DNA of 64,000 nucleotides from Siansivirga zeaxanthinifaciens CC-SAMT-1 (GCF_000941055.1 NZ_CP007202.1:3227001-3291000), one strand, 5' to 3'; positions 27,698 through 37,475 are shown, counted from the stretch's first letter. Notes: generated by a model not told the origin, from the letters alone. Numbers and translations are program-made.

Positions 27698-30256
27698 TTA
27701 ACCACATTTAGACGACCCGCAATCTGTACAAGTTAGACAGCCTTCCTGATAAATTAAATTTTCAGAATTACAGCTATCACAAACATGACCTTTGGCAGCA
27801 GTTCCATCTTCAACATAATGTTTTAAAGCACGAACTACCCCGTTTTTCCAGGTATTTATCGAGGCGCTATCTAATTGCAAACTATTAATTAAATCGACAA
27901 TTTTATCGATAGGCATACCATGGCGAAGCGTACTCGAAATTAATTTTGCATAATTCCAGTATTCTGGATTGAATTTATGAGACAACCCTTCAATGGTAGT
28001 TTTATAACCTCTTTTATTTTTATATTGAAAATCGTAACGCGTATTACCCTCTTCGTTTTTACTTTTTATAATTAACCCTCGAGTTACCCATCTTGGTATT
28101 AAAATTCCATCTTCATCGTCTACTAAACCTGTAAAAATCTCATACGGTTTCTCGTCGATTAGCCCAATAAATGCAATCCATTTTTCTTTATTATTTTGAA
28201 AACGAACAACATCGGCTTCTAAAATTTCGGGGCGTTTTGTTGGAAAAGCTGTTAAAGCATCGGGGGCTGGTGTTTCACTCTTTTCGTCGTTTGCAATTAA
28301 AACTCCCGAACGGGACCCATCACGATACACGGTAACACCTTTGCAACCAACTTCCCAGGCTTTTAAATACAATTCACCTACCAAATCTTCGGTTACATCA
28401 CTTGGTAAATTAATAGTTACACTAATGGAATGGTCTACCCATTTTTGAATCGCACCTTGCATACTCACTTTACTTAGCCAATCTACATCATTAGAAGTGG
28501 CTTTATAATAAGGCGATTGTTTTATTAAGTCGTCTAATTCCTCTTGAGTGAATTTTTTATTACTATCGATGCCATTTACTTCCATCCATTGCTTAAACCT
28601 GTGATGAAAAACCACATATTCTTCCCAAGAATCTCCTACTTCATCAACAAAATCTACACGAATATTTTTATCGTTTGGATTTACTTTACGTCTGCGTTTG
28701 TAAACAGGCATAAATACAGGTTCGATACCAGAAGACGTTTGCGTCATTAAGCTGGTGGTGCCCGTAGGCGCTATGGTTAACAAAGCGATATTTCTGCGAC
28801 CATACTCAAGCATATCGAAGTATAATTTTTCATCTTCATTTTTTATACGCTGAATAAACGGATTATTTTTTTCGCGTTCTGAATCGAAAATAGCAAATGC
28901 ACCACGATCTTTAGCCGTGTAAACCGATGCCCTGTAAGCTTCAATACACAATGTTTTATGAACTTCTAAAGAAAAAGCATTTCCTGCTTCACTTCCATAT
29001 TGAATACCCAAAGCAGCCAGCATATCGCCCTCTGCAGTTATACCAATACCGGTGCGTCTGCCTTCTTCGGCTTTCTTCTTAATGTTTAACCATAAATTAT
29101 ATTCTGTAGCTTTTACTTCATCGGTTTCTGGGTCATTTTTAATTTTTTCTAAAACAACATCAATTTTTTCTAATTCTAAATCGATAATATCGTCCATGAT
29201 GCGTTGTGCAACGGCCACATGCTTTTTAAATAAATTAAAGTTGAACTTGGCATGTTTTGTAAATGGATTTTCAACATATGAAAACAAATTAATGGCCAAC
29301 AAACGACAAGAATCGTAAGGACATAAAGGAATTTCGCCACAAGGATTCGTAGAAACTGTTTTATAACCTAAATCGGCATAACAATCTGGAACCGATTCAT
29401 TAATAATAGTATCCCAAAATAAAATACCTGGTTCGGCCGATTTCCAAGCGTTATGAACTATTTTTTTCCAAACATCATTCGCTTTTATAGTTTTTGAATA
29501 TTTAGGGTTTTCGCTAAAAATTGGATACTTCTGTGTGTACTCGGTATCATTTTTAACCGCTTCCATAAAAGCATCATCAATACGAACCGAAACATTAGCT
29601 CCCGTAACTTTACCTTGTTCTAATTTGGCATCAATAAAATCTTCTGAATCTGGATGATTTATAGAAACCGACAACATTAAAGCACCACGACGACCATCTT
29701 GAGCAACCTCTCTGGTTGAATTTGAATAACGCTCCATAAAAGGAACAATGCCTGTAGATGTTAATGCAGAATTTTTAACTGGAGAACCTTTGGGTCTTAT
29801 ATGAGATAAATCGTGACCCACACCGCCACGACGTTTCATTAGTTGCACTTGCTCCTGATCTATTTTCATAATACCTCCATAAGAATCTGAATCTCCAGGA
29901 TTACCTATTACAAAACAATTAGAAAGCGATGCCGTTTGGTAAGGGTTGCCTATACCCGCCATTGGGCTGCCTTGTGGAACAATATATTTGAAATCTTTTA
30001 TTAATGAAAATATGTCTTCTTCTGAAAGTGGATTCGGGTAAGTCTGTTCTATTCTGGCAATTTCCTTGGCGATACGCTTATGCATATCATCTGGAGTTAA
30101 CTCATATAAATTACCATTAGAATCTTTTAATGCATACTTATTTATCCAGACGCGAGCTGCTAAATCGTCTCCTTTAAAATATTTTACTGAAGCTTCAAAA
30201 GCTTCATCTTGAGTGTAAGCTCTTTGTTGTTCGAGGGATTGAGTTTCTACAGGCAT
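27698..30256 (-). CDS. nrdJ: Adenosylcobalamin-dependent ribonucleotide reductase (class II)
   Basis: 852 residues. Conserved elements include RRGGVGHDLSHIRPKGS, the active-site STNPCGEIPL, IAPTGTTSLMTQTSSGIEP and GCKGVTVYRDGSR. The C-terminal zinc-ribbon tail has paired cysteines (CDSCNSEN ... CTDCGSSKCG) that regenerate the active-site disulfide. It makes deoxyribonucleotides without oxygen, using AdoCbl. No cobalamin riboswitch was recognised in the 180 bp upstream. It is complete and apparently monocistronic. Confidence 0.95.
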   Translation of the reverse strand: MPVETQSLEQQRAYTQDEAFEASVKYFKGDDLAARVWINKYALKDSNGNLYELTPDDMHKRIAKEIARIEQTYPNPLSEEDIFSLIKDFKYIVPQGSPMAGIGNPYQTASLSNCFVIGNPGDSDSYGGIMKIDQEQVQLMKRRGGVGHDLSHIRPKGSPVKNSALTSTGIVPFMERYSNSTREVAQDGRRGALMLSVSINHPDSEDFIDAKLEQGKVTGANVSVRIDDAFMEAVKNDTEYTQKYPIFSENPKYSKTIKANDVWKKIVHNAWKSAEPGILFWDTIINESVPDCYADLGYKTVSTNPCGEIPLCPYDSCRLLAINLFSYVENPFTKHAKFNFNLFKKHVAVAQRIMDDIIDLELEKIDVVLEKIKNDPETDEVKATEYNLWLNIKKKAEEGRRTGIGITAEGDMLAALGIQYGSEAGNAFSLEVHKTLCIEAYRASVYTAKDRGAFAIFDSEREKNNPFIQRIKNEDEKLYFDMLEYGRRNIALLTIAPTGTTSLMTQTSSGIEPVFMPVYKRRRKVNPNDKNIRVDFVDEVGDSWEEYVVFHHRFKQWMEVNGIDSNKKFTQEELDDLIKQSPYYKATSNDVDWLSKVSMQGAIQKWVDHSISVTINLPSDVTEDLVGELYLKAWEVGCKGVTVYRDGSRSGVLIANDEKSETPAPDALTAFPTKRPEILEADVVRFQNNKEKWIAFIGLIDEKPYEIFTGLVDDEDGILIPRWVTRGLIIKSKNEEGNTRYDFQYKNKRGYKTTIEGLSHKFNPEYWNYAKLISSTLRHGMPIDKIVDLINSLQLDSASINTWKNGVVRALKHYVEDGTAAKGHVCDSCNSENLIYQEGCLTCTDCGSSKCG

Positions 30257-30353
30257 GGTTTAGTTTAATTTTACATTATTACTTAAACAAATAACGTAAA
30301 ATTTTTAAACTTAAAACATGATAAAAATCAGGAAGTTTACAATAAAAAAATAC

Positions 30354-30376
30354 AAAATATTGATTTTCAATATTTT
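30354..30376 (-). terminator. Probable terminator of the DUF3078 gene
   Basis: Perfect 10-bp stem AAAATATTGA / TCAATATTTT, followed on the minus strand by a T-rich tract. It lies 60 bp after the stop at 30436. It is AT-rich and therefore weaker than the others. Confidence 0.55.
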
Positions 30377-30435
30377 AAAAATTTATCAACACAAAAAAGT
30401 TAACAAATAATTTAATTTTATTTAATTTAAAAAAA

Positions 30436-31395
30436 TTAAAAATCTACAGCAAAACCAATTCCTAAAAACTGTTTCCATTGTACTTTGGCACCTGCTTCAT
30501 CAAACTCACCTTCAACATCGGTTGGTTTGGAAGTTTTCACATCATTATCGTATCGAATATGAGATCCTAAGCTAGCTTTAATAAAATCGTTCACTTTAAA
30601 ATTAAAATCTAAACTCCAGTCTATATCAATATTTCCGAATTTATTAATGTAATCGGAATACAAACTCACTTGGTTTTTCAAATCGATATTTTCAACAACT
30701 TCCATTTCATAGCTGTTAGTAACTAAAACACCAACCTCTTTCCTGATGCGTTCACCCGGAACGATAATATTTCCTAGAGCATCATAAACCGCTGGCGTTA
30801 CACCAAAAGCTCCTGCATTAGCCAAATCTTCATCTAAAACAAACGTTGCTTTTAAAGTTAATGGCGAAAAATAAAATGATAACTTTTCGATATTTTTACC
30901 ATATTCCATACCGCCACCAAAAAACAAATAACCTGGAGCTAATAAAGTAGAAATTGGCTCTTCTTTGTTTGGGTATTTATAACCATTTAATAATTGCGTT
31001 CTAAAGTTTAATCTTGCAGAGTAAAACCAATTAGAAATACTATCGGGCTTATATCCAATGTTAGAATTTATTTCTAACAAATCGTCTGTTTTTCTTAATT
31101 CTTGAGCCTGCTGCCTGTTAACACCAAAACGTAACAGGGCATTGTTTTTCCAGGAAAAGTATTTATCGTGATAATTAGCAGACGATTCTATACCTAATAA
31201 ACCAGAAATGGAATTACTACCTCCCGAATTCCAGTTTGAAAATGCTACCTCGCTTAAATAAATAGAACCTTTATTTTTCTGTTCCCATTGCGGACCGTCG
31301 TATTTTTTAACTTTTACTTTTAAAAATAAAGAATCTGGTTGCGCTAAACCAATTTGAAAAAAGAAACAAACAACTATTAATAAAAGGTTTTTCAT
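30436..31395 (-). CDS. DUF3078 outer-membrane beta-barrel protein
   Basis: 319 residues with a signal peptide (LLLIVVCFFFQIGLAQ). The family hallmark near the N-terminus is GSIYLSEVAFSNWNSGGSNS. It is followed by regular barrel strands and a C-terminal aromatic strand (WKQFLGIGFAVDF). DUF3078 proteins are Bacteroidota outer-membrane barrels of unknown role. It has its own promoter and is separate from purM upstream. Confidence 0.88.
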   Translation of the reverse strand: MKNLLLIVVCFFFQIGLAQPDSLFLKVKVKKYDGPQWEQKNKGSIYLSEVAFSNWNSGGSNSISGLLGIESSANYHDKYFSWKNNALLRFGVNRQQAQELRKTDDLLEINSNIGYKPDSISNWFYSARLNFRTQLLNGYKYPNKEEPISTLLAPGYLFFGGGMEYGKNIEKLSFYFSPLTLKATFVLDEDLANAGAFGVTPAVYDALGNIIVPGERIRKEVGVLVTNSYEMEVVENIDLKNQVSLYSDYINKFGNIDIDWSLDFNFKVNDFIKASLGSHIRYDNDVKTSKPTDVEGEFDEAGAKVQWKQFLGIGFAVDF

Positions 31396-31417
31396 GGGTA
31401 ATTTAATATTTTATTAA

Positions 31418-31425
31418 CAAAACTA
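31418..31425 (-). promoter_or_regulatory. -7 promoter box
   Basis: The minus strand reads TAGTTTTG (TAnnTTTG), 23 bp before the DUF3078 gene start. Confidence 0.45.
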
Positions 31426-31469
31426 CTCTCCTATCAATAACTGTTCCGTTTTTTTATTTTTGATAGAAT

Positions 31470-32648
31470 TTAATAGTTAAACTCTCCAAACTCACTTTTT
31501 ATTGTAAGCTTTTTATCTTTTGATGCTTCTACCTTACCAATAACCTGAGCGTTAACGTTAAAAGATTTTGAAATTGCTATAATGCCTTCAGCTATTTCTG
31601 GAGACACATATAATTCCATTCTGTGACCGCAATTAAATACCTGATACATTTCTTTCCAATCGGTTTTACTCTGCTCTTGAATTAATTTAAATAATGGCGG
31701 TATTGGAAACATATTATCTTTAATAATATGAAATTCATCTACAAAATGAAGGATTTTTGTTTGAGCACCACCAGAACAGTGAACCATACCGTGCACGGTT
31801 TCACTGTTAAATTGCGATAATATTTTTTTAATTATTGGCGCATAAGTTCTTGTTGGAGACAGCACTAATTGTCCGGCATCGATTGGCGAACCTTCTACAG
31901 CATCGGTTAATTTTACTTGACCAGAATACACTAAATCTTCAGGAACGGAAGCATCAAAACTTTCCGGATATTTTTTAGCTAAGTAGTTATGAAACACATC
32001 ATGTCTTGCCGAAGTTAATCCGTTACTTCCCATACCGCCATTATAAGCTTTCTCGTAAGTTGCCTGACCAAAACTTTCTAGGCCAACAATAACATCGCCA
32101 GCTTTAATATTGGCATTATTTATAACATCACTGCGTTTCATACGAGCGGTAACAGTAGAATCGACAATAATGGTTCTCACTAAATCTCCAACATCGGCAG
32201 TTTCTCCACCTGTAGAATGTATGGTTACACCAAAAGACTTCAACTCTTCAATAAGTTCTTCGGTGCCATTAATAATGGCAGAAAGTACTTCACCAGGAAT
32301 TAAGTTTTTGTTTCTTCCTATGGTTGAAGACAACATAATATTATCGGTAGCCCCAACACATAACAAATCATCGATATTCATTATAAGTGCATCTTGAGCG
32401 ATCCCTTTCCAAACCGAAACATCTCCTGTTTCTTTCCAATACATATAAGCTAAAGAAGACTTTGTTCCTGCACCATCGGCATGCATGATTAAGCAATAAT
32501 CGTTGTCGTTTGTTAAATAATCTGGAACAATTTTACAGAATGCTTTTGGAAATAAGCCTTTATCTATATTTTTAATAGCATTGTGCACATCTTCTTTTGA
32601 TGCTGAAACGCCACGTTGAGCGTAACGTTTAGAAACTTCTTGACTCAT
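31470..32648 (-). CDS. purM: Phosphoribosylformylglycinamidine cyclo-ligase (AIR synthase)
   Basis: 392 residues. The AIR synthase fold is shown by YAQRGVSASKEDVHNAIKNI, MHADGAGTKSSLAYMYW, AQDALIMNIDDLLCVGATDN, STGGETADVGDLVRT and the late glycine-rich MVHCSGGAQTKIL. It closes the imidazole ring in de novo purine synthesis. The protein is longer than E. coli PurM (about 345) because of insertions in the C-terminal half, usual for Bacteroidota. The N-terminus at 32648 fits the -7 box 17 bp upstream. Confidence 0.92.
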   Translation of the reverse strand: MSQEVSKRYAQRGVSASKEDVHNAIKNIDKGLFPKAFCKIVPDYLTNDNDYCLIMHADGAGTKSSLAYMYWKETGDVSVWKGIAQDALIMNIDDLLCVGATDNIMLSSTIGRNKNLIPGEVLSAIINGTEELIEELKSFGVTIHSTGGETADVGDLVRTIIVDSTVTARMKRSDVINNANIKAGDVIVGLESFGQATYEKAYNGGMGSNGLTSARHDVFHNYLAKKYPESFDASVPEDLVYSGQVKLTDAVEGSPIDAGQLVLSPTRTYAPIIKKILSQFNSETVHGMVHCSGGAQTKILHFVDEFHIIKDNMFPIPPLFKLIQEQSKTDWKEMYQVFNCGHRMELYVSPEIAEGIIAISKSFNVNAQVIGKVEASKDKKLTIKSEFGEFNY

Positions 32649-32665
32649 AGTATTGAATTGTGCTG

Positions 32666-32673
32666 CAAATTTA
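32666..32673 (-). promoter_or_regulatory. -7 promoter box of purM
   Basis: The minus strand reads TAAATTTG (TAnnTTTG), 17 bp before the start codon. Confidence 0.5.
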
Positions 32674-32685
32674 ATTTTTTTGAAT

Positions 32686-32715
32686 TAAAAAATCCCGGTT
32701 TTACCTCGGGATTTT
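32686..32715 (-). terminator. Terminator after the GSIII gene
   Basis: Stem AATCCCG / CGGGATT with A and T runs on both sides. It lies between the GSIII stop (32823) and the purM promoter. Confidence 0.75.
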
Positions 32716-32822
32716 ATTTTTTTAGTTCTTGCTTAACACTAGGTTAGATTTGAAACAGAAAATATATTGACTAGCACAACATAAACCTTCAAACAATTTA
32801 AGCAATCAATATCTTTAATAGA

Positions 32823-35009
32823 TTATCGAGTAAATAGCAACTCGCGATACTTCGCTAACGGCCAAATTTCGTCGTCTACCAACAATTCTAATTTATCGCA
32901 ATGATAACGAATGTCTTTAAAAATAGACTTAACATCGAAACAATACGAAGTAGCTTTTTGTGCTATATCGTCCATAGTATTTGCCTTTCTTCGGGCATCT
33001 GTCATTTTAGTTACATTGCTGTTAATAGCTTCTATATGCGCAGAAATTTCTTCGATTAATCCCATTTGCTCCTTGGCAACAGTCTTGTATTTATCTTCAA
33101 AAATTTCTTTTAAACCTTTTACATTTTCAATTAAAATATTTTGATACTTAACCGCCGTTGGAACAATATGATTTCTAGCTATATCGCCTAAAACTCGACT
33201 TTCTATCTGAATGTGCATAATGTAGGCTTCCATCTCAATTTCGTAGCGTGCATGAGATTCAATTTTACTCATAACATTCATTTCCTCAAATAATTCGATG
33301 GCCTTAGCTGATATTTTAGCTTTTAAAGCTTCGGGCGTTGTTTTATTATTACTCAAACCACGCTTGACCGCCTCTTCTTCCCAAGCTTGTCCGTAGCCAT
33401 TACCCTCAAAAAGAATGGGTTTAATAGATTTTATATATTCACGCAATACATTAAAAACTGCTTCGTCTTTTTTAAGGTCTTTTTTATCTATTAGTTTATC
33501 TACTTCAACTTTAAATTCTTTAAGTTGCTTTGCTACAATAGTATTTAAAACCGTCATCGGATTTCCGCAATTAGCCAAAGATCCAACGGCTCTAAATTCG
33601 AATTTATTCCCAGTAAAAGCGAATGGTGAAGTTCGGTTTCTATCGGTATTATCTAACAAAACATCTGGAATTTTACCAACGACATTTAATTTGAGTTCGG
33701 TTTTTTCTTCAGGTGATAATTTACCTTTTGTAACCCCTTCGAGTTCTTCTAAAACCTTCGTTAGCTGTTCTCCAATGAAAACGGACATGATTGCTGGTGG
33801 CGCTTCGTTAGCACCTAGTCTATGATCGTTACTAGCGGAAGCTATCGAGGCTCTTAACAGGTCTTCGTATTCGTAAACAGCTTTTATCGTGTTTATAAAA
33901 AAGGTTAAAAACTGTAAATTACTCATTGGTGTTTTTCCTGGCGATAATAAATTTACGCCCGTATCAGTAGAAAGCGACCAGTTATTATGTTTGCCAGAAC
34001 CATTGATTCCTGCAAATGGTTTTTCGTGTAATAAAACTTTAAAATCGTGTTTTGAAGCTACCCGACCCATAATATCCATAACTAATGAATTATGATCGAC
34101 AGCCAAATTGACCTCTTCGTAAATAGGGGCTAATTCAAATTGATTTGGAGCCACTTCATTATGCCTTGTTTTTACAGGAATTCCCAAAAGCATACATTCA
34201 TACTCTAACTCTTTCATGAAATTAAAGGCACGCGTAGGAATGGATCCAAAATAATGATCGTCTAATTGTTGTCCCTTAGCTGCAGAATGCCCCAACAAGG
34301 TTCTTCCCGTTAATTGGATATCAGGCCTGCTAGAAATTAAAAGTTTATCTACTAAAAAATATTCTTGCTCCCAACCCAGCGAAGACGATACTTTTTTTAC
34401 ATTTTTATCAAAATATTTACAAACCTCTGTGGCTGCAGAATCGATGGCAAACAAAGCTCTTAACAAAGGCGTTTTATAATCTAAAGCCTCACCAGTGTAC
34501 GCTACAAATATTGTTGGAATACAAAGAGTTGTACCATAAATAAATGCAGGTGATGTTGGATCCCATGCAGTGTAACCACGGGCTTCAAACGTATTTCTAA
34601 TACCACCATTTGGAAAACTAGAAGCATCTGGTTCTTGTTGTACTAATTGTGTACCACCAAACTTCTCGATAGCCATGCCATCTTCTAAAATCTCAAAGAA
34701 TGCATCATGTTTTTCTGCGGTGGTTCCTGTTAAAGGTTGAAACCAGTGGGTGTAATGCGTAACCCCTTTAGATAGTGCCCAATCTCGCATAGAAGACGCC
34801 ACTTGATCGGCAATATTTCTGTCTATTTTTTTTCCATGCTTTATAGCATTCATAACCCCTTTTAACGCATCTTTTGTTAAATATTGACGCATGGCAGTTT
34901 CATTAAAAACATTTTTACCAAAAAGTTCCGAACGACGCTCTTTATCTTCAAAAAACAGCGGTTTATGAGACAAAGATTCTTTTATAGCATGAAATCGTAA
35001 TGTAGACAT
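32823..35009 (-). CDS. glnN: Glutamine synthetase type III
   Basis: 728 residues, the normal size for GSIII and about twice GSI monomer length. Landmarks are LTGTTAEKHDAFFE, the GSIII-specific GWEQEYFLVDK, RHNEVAPNQFELAPIYE, HEKPFAGINGSGKHNNWS and NRTSPFAFTGNKFEFRAVGS. It condenses ammonia and glutamate to glutamine as a dodecamer. It is divergent from a second, GSII-type glutamine synthetase gene 264 bp away, so the two may share regulation by nitrogen status. Confidence 0.96.
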   Translation of the reverse strand: MSTLRFHAIKESLSHKPLFFEDKERRSELFGKNVFNETAMRQYLTKDALKGVMNAIKHGKKIDRNIADQVASSMRDWALSKGVTHYTHWFQPLTGTTAEKHDAFFEILEDGMAIEKFGGTQLVQQEPDASSFPNGGIRNTFEARGYTAWDPTSPAFIYGTTLCIPTIFVAYTGEALDYKTPLLRALFAIDSAATEVCKYFDKNVKKVSSSLGWEQEYFLVDKLLISSRPDIQLTGRTLLGHSAAKGQQLDDHYFGSIPTRAFNFMKELEYECMLLGIPVKTRHNEVAPNQFELAPIYEEVNLAVDHNSLVMDIMGRVASKHDFKVLLHEKPFAGINGSGKHNNWSLSTDTGVNLLSPGKTPMSNLQFLTFFINTIKAVYEYEDLLRASIASASNDHRLGANEAPPAIMSVFIGEQLTKVLEELEGVTKGKLSPEEKTELKLNVVGKIPDVLLDNTDRNRTSPFAFTGNKFEFRAVGSLANCGNPMTVLNTIVAKQLKEFKVEVDKLIDKKDLKKDEAVFNVLREYIKSIKPILFEGNGYGQAWEEEAVKRGLSNNKTTPEALKAKISAKAIELFEEMNVMSKIESHARYEIEMEAYIMHIQIESRVLGDIARNHIVPTAVKYQNILIENVKGLKEIFEDKYKTVAKEQMGLIEEISAHIEAINSNVTKMTDARRKANTMDDIAQKATSYCFDVKSIFKDIRYHCDKLELLVDDEIWPLAKYRELLFTR

Positions 35010-35056
35010 TTAGTTAATTTAAATTTAGTTTATTATTAGCAAAAATAAGAATATGA

Positions 35057-35064
35057 CAAATATA
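35057..35064 (-). promoter_or_regulatory. -7 promoter box of the GSIII gene
   Basis: The minus strand reads TATATTTG (TAnnTTTG), 48 bp before the start at 35009. Confidence 0.5.
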
Positions 35065-35224
35065 AGATGTATTAATAGAAATATCATCATTAACATTTTT
35101 TCAATTTTATCATAAATTAATAATCTTTTTATAATAGATACCCTAAAAAAATAGGGGATGAACAAAAATAAGTCGACATTAAATCAAAAGACCCCTATAA
35201 TTTAATAAGTCATTAATAAAAATA

Positions 35225-35232
35225 TATATTTG
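35225..35232 (+). promoter_or_regulatory. -7 promoter box of the GSII gene
   Basis: TATATTTG matches TAnnTTTG, 41 bp before ATG 35274. It is the same octamer as in the divergent GSIII promoter. Confidence 0.55.
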
Positions 35233-35273
35233 TGTTATCATATTATTAATATATAACTGATAAAATATTTATT

Positions 35274-36296
35274 ATGGCAAAAATTAAATTAGAGTATCTG
35301 TGGTTAGATGGATACTTTCCAACTCAAAACTTAAGAAGCAAAACTAAAGTAGAAGAACACGAAAACTTCAAAGGTACCTTAGAAGAAATAGGAAACTGGT
35401 CTTTTGACGGATCTTCAACAAGACAAGCAGAAGGTGGATCTTCTGACTGTTTATTAGTACCAGTAGCTATCTATCCAGACCCAGAGCGCGTTAACGGATG
35501 GTTAGTAATGACTGAAGTTATGAATGCTGATGGAACACCTCACGTTTCTAACGGTAGAGCAACTATTGATGATGACAATGATGATTTCTGGTTCGGTTTT
35601 GAGCAAGAATATTTTATAATGGATACTAAAACACAATTACCTTTAGGTTTCCCTGTAGGTGGTTATCCAGCTCCACAAGGAATGTACTACTGTTCTGTTG
35701 GTGGAAAAAATACACACGGTAGAGATTTAGTTGAAGAGCATGCTGATTTATGTATTGCTGCTGGACTAAATTTTGAAGGTATTAACCAAGAGGTTGCTTG
35801 TGGACAATGGGAGTTCCAATTATTCGCTAAAGGAGCTAAATTAGCTGGTGACGAATTATGGATTGCTAGATATTTACTAGACAGATTAACTGAAAAATAC
35901 GGTTACTACATCGAGTATCACCCAAAACCACTAGGAAAAGATATGGATTGGAATGGTTCTGGTATGCACGCTAACTTCTCTAACTCAACTTTAAGAACTT
36001 GTGGAAGCAAAGAAACTTACGAAGCTATTTGTGAGGCTTTCCGTCCAGTTGTTAAAGAACACATTGAAGTATACGGTGAGTTTAACGACCAACGTTTAAC
36101 TGGTAAGCACGAAACTGCTGCTATCACAGATTTCTCTTATGGTATTTCAGATCGTGGTGCATCTATTCGTATTCCATTAATTACAGTAAACAAAGGATGG
36201 AAAGGTTGGTTAGAAGACAGAAGACCTGCTTCTAATGGAGATCCATACAAAATTGCAGCTAGAATTATCAAAACAGTAAAATCTGCTAAAATATAA
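35274..36296 (+). CDS. glnA: Glutamine synthetase, eukaryote-like type II (GSII)
   Basis: 340 residues, the short GSII length. It has the beta-grasp N-terminal domain (LEYLWLDGYFPTQNLRSKT), NWSFDGSSTRQAEG, FGFEQEYFIMD, NQEVACGQWEFQ, GSGMHANFS and the C-terminal RGASIRIPL and DRRPASNGDPY. This form is common in eukaryotes and found in Bacteroidota and some actinobacteria. Codon choice looks biased to a small set, which suggests high expression. It is followed by a strong terminator. Confidence 0.95.
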   Translation: MAKIKLEYLWLDGYFPTQNLRSKTKVEEHENFKGTLEEIGNWSFDGSSTRQAEGGSSDCLLVPVAIYPDPERVNGWLVMTEVMNADGTPHVSNGRATIDDDNDDFWFGFEQEYFIMDTKTQLPLGFPVGGYPAPQGMYYCSVGGKNTHGRDLVEEHADLCIAAGLNFEGINQEVACGQWEFQLFAKGAKLAGDELWIARYLLDRLTEKYGYYIEYHPKPLGKDMDWNGSGMHANFSNSTLRTCGSKETYEAICEAFRPVVKEHIEVYGEFNDQRLTGKHETAAITDFSYGISDRGASIRIPLITVNKGWKGWLEDRRPASNGDPYKIAARIIKTVKSAKI

Positions 36297-36320
36297 TTAA
36301 GCTTATTACTTTGTTCATAA

Positions 36321-36355
36321 TAAAAAAGGGTTTACAAATTGTAAACCCTTTTTTA
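36321..36355. terminator. Strong bidirectional terminator
   Basis: Perfect stem AAGGGTTTAC / GTAAACCCTT flanked by A6 and T6 runs, between convergent glnA and the antiporter gene. Confidence 0.9.
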
Positions 36356-36380
36356 TTTATTAATACTTTAAAATTAGTAA

Positions 36381-37331
36381 TTAGCCTCTGCTAAAAATTA
36401 AATACATAAAAATGGCATAAGCTAACACCAATAAGAATCCTTTTACTTTACTTATTTGAAATTGTTTAGGCAAAAACACCAAGGGAAACAGCACCAAACC
36501 AAAACCTAACATCCAAAAAATATCTCGAGACATAATTAATGGTTCGGTAACTAGAATTGGTTTAATAATAGCAGTTAAACCTAACACAGAGCCAATATTA
36601 AAAATATTAGAACCTATTAAATTACCTAATGATATAGCTTTTTCTTGCTTAGCAGCTGCGATAATAGATGCAGCTAATTCTGGAACACTTGTACCTACAG
36701 CAATTAATGAAACACCTATAACCGCCTCGCTAACACCTAACGATAATGCGATGGCTTTAGCGCCTTCAACTAACCATTCACTTCCAAAATACAAAGCAAC
36801 CGCACCAATAATTAACCAAATTCCAATTTTAAAATTTGAGACTACAGCTAATGTTTCATCTACTTCTTCTGCAATAACTTCTTTCTTAGCACTTTTAATT
36901 AATATTATTAAAAACACTATCAATCCAATTAACAAAATGAAACCTTCAAACGCAGACAGTATAAGGTCATTATTTAAAAAATAATATAATAAGATGCTAA
37001 AAAGCATCATCACAGGCCAGTTAAGCTTATAGAAAGATTTATCTACGGTAATGGCGCTTACCATAGCCGTAATGCCCAAAACCAAACCAATATTAGCAAT
37101 ATTAGATCCAATAACATTATTAATGGCTATAGCTGGCGAACCATTTAAGGCGGCTTGTAAACTAACTAAAAGTTCTGGCGCCGAAGTCGCAAAGGACACC
37201 ACCGTCATCCCGATAACCATTTTAGAAATGTTAAACTTAAAAGAAAGCGCCACAGACGATCTTACTAAAAACTCGCCTCCTACTACTAACAACGTAAATC
37301 CAAGAACAACTAAAAGGATATTCATAAACAT
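36381..37331 (-). CDS. Calcium/sodium antiporter, YrbG/CaCA family
   Basis: 316 residues with ten hydrophobic helices in two homologous halves. Each half has an alpha repeat with the ion-binding acidic residue: VVSFATSAPELLVSL and AVGTSVPELAASI, paired with NNVIGSNIANIG and GNLIGSNIFNIGS. This is the CaCA exchanger signature for Na+/Ca2+ or K+/Ca2+ exchange at the inner membrane. The start may be at 37331 or at the Met two codons later. Confidence 0.95.
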   Translation of the reverse strand: MFMNILLVVLGFTLLVVGGEFLVRSSVALSFKFNISKMVIGMTVVSFATSAPELLVSLQAALNGSPAIAINNVIGSNIANIGLVLGITAMVSAITVDKSFYKLNWPVMMLFSILLYYFLNNDLILSAFEGFILLIGLIVFLIILIKSAKKEVIAEEVDETLAVVSNFKIGIWLIIGAVALYFGSEWLVEGAKAIALSLGVSEAVIGVSLIAVGTSVPELAASIIAAAKQEKAISLGNLIGSNIFNIGSVLGLTAIIKPILVTEPLIMSRDIFWMLGFGLVLFPLVFLPKQFQISKVKGFLLVLAYAIFMYLIFSRG

Positions 37332-37413
37332 AAATTTTTAGCGAAGATAAATGAAAGCAAAAAGTTAAAAATGAAAAGTTAAAAATATTTTATAACTTAA
37401 ATTTTAGTTAAAT

Positions 37414-37449
37414 AACTAAATAAATAGTTTTATAACTATAAAAATAGTT
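37414..37449 (+). promoter_or_regulatory. Twin palindromes upstream of blaI, probable BlaI operators
   Basis: Two perfect 16-bp dyads lie 20 bp apart: AACTA-N6-TAGTT (37414-37429) and AACTAT-N4-ATAGTT (37434-37449), 26 bp before the blaI start. BlaI/MecI repressors bind twin dyads in their own promoter, so these are likely operators. The related half-sites (AACTA) support a common protein. Confidence 0.6.
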
Positions 37450-37475
37450 GTAAGTTTTATGAAACAATTTCTATT

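Noticed and set aside
30257..30435. Cobalamin riboswitch upstream of nrdJ
   Set aside because: The 180-bp region is very AT-rich and lacks the conserved B12-box; no such structure was seen.
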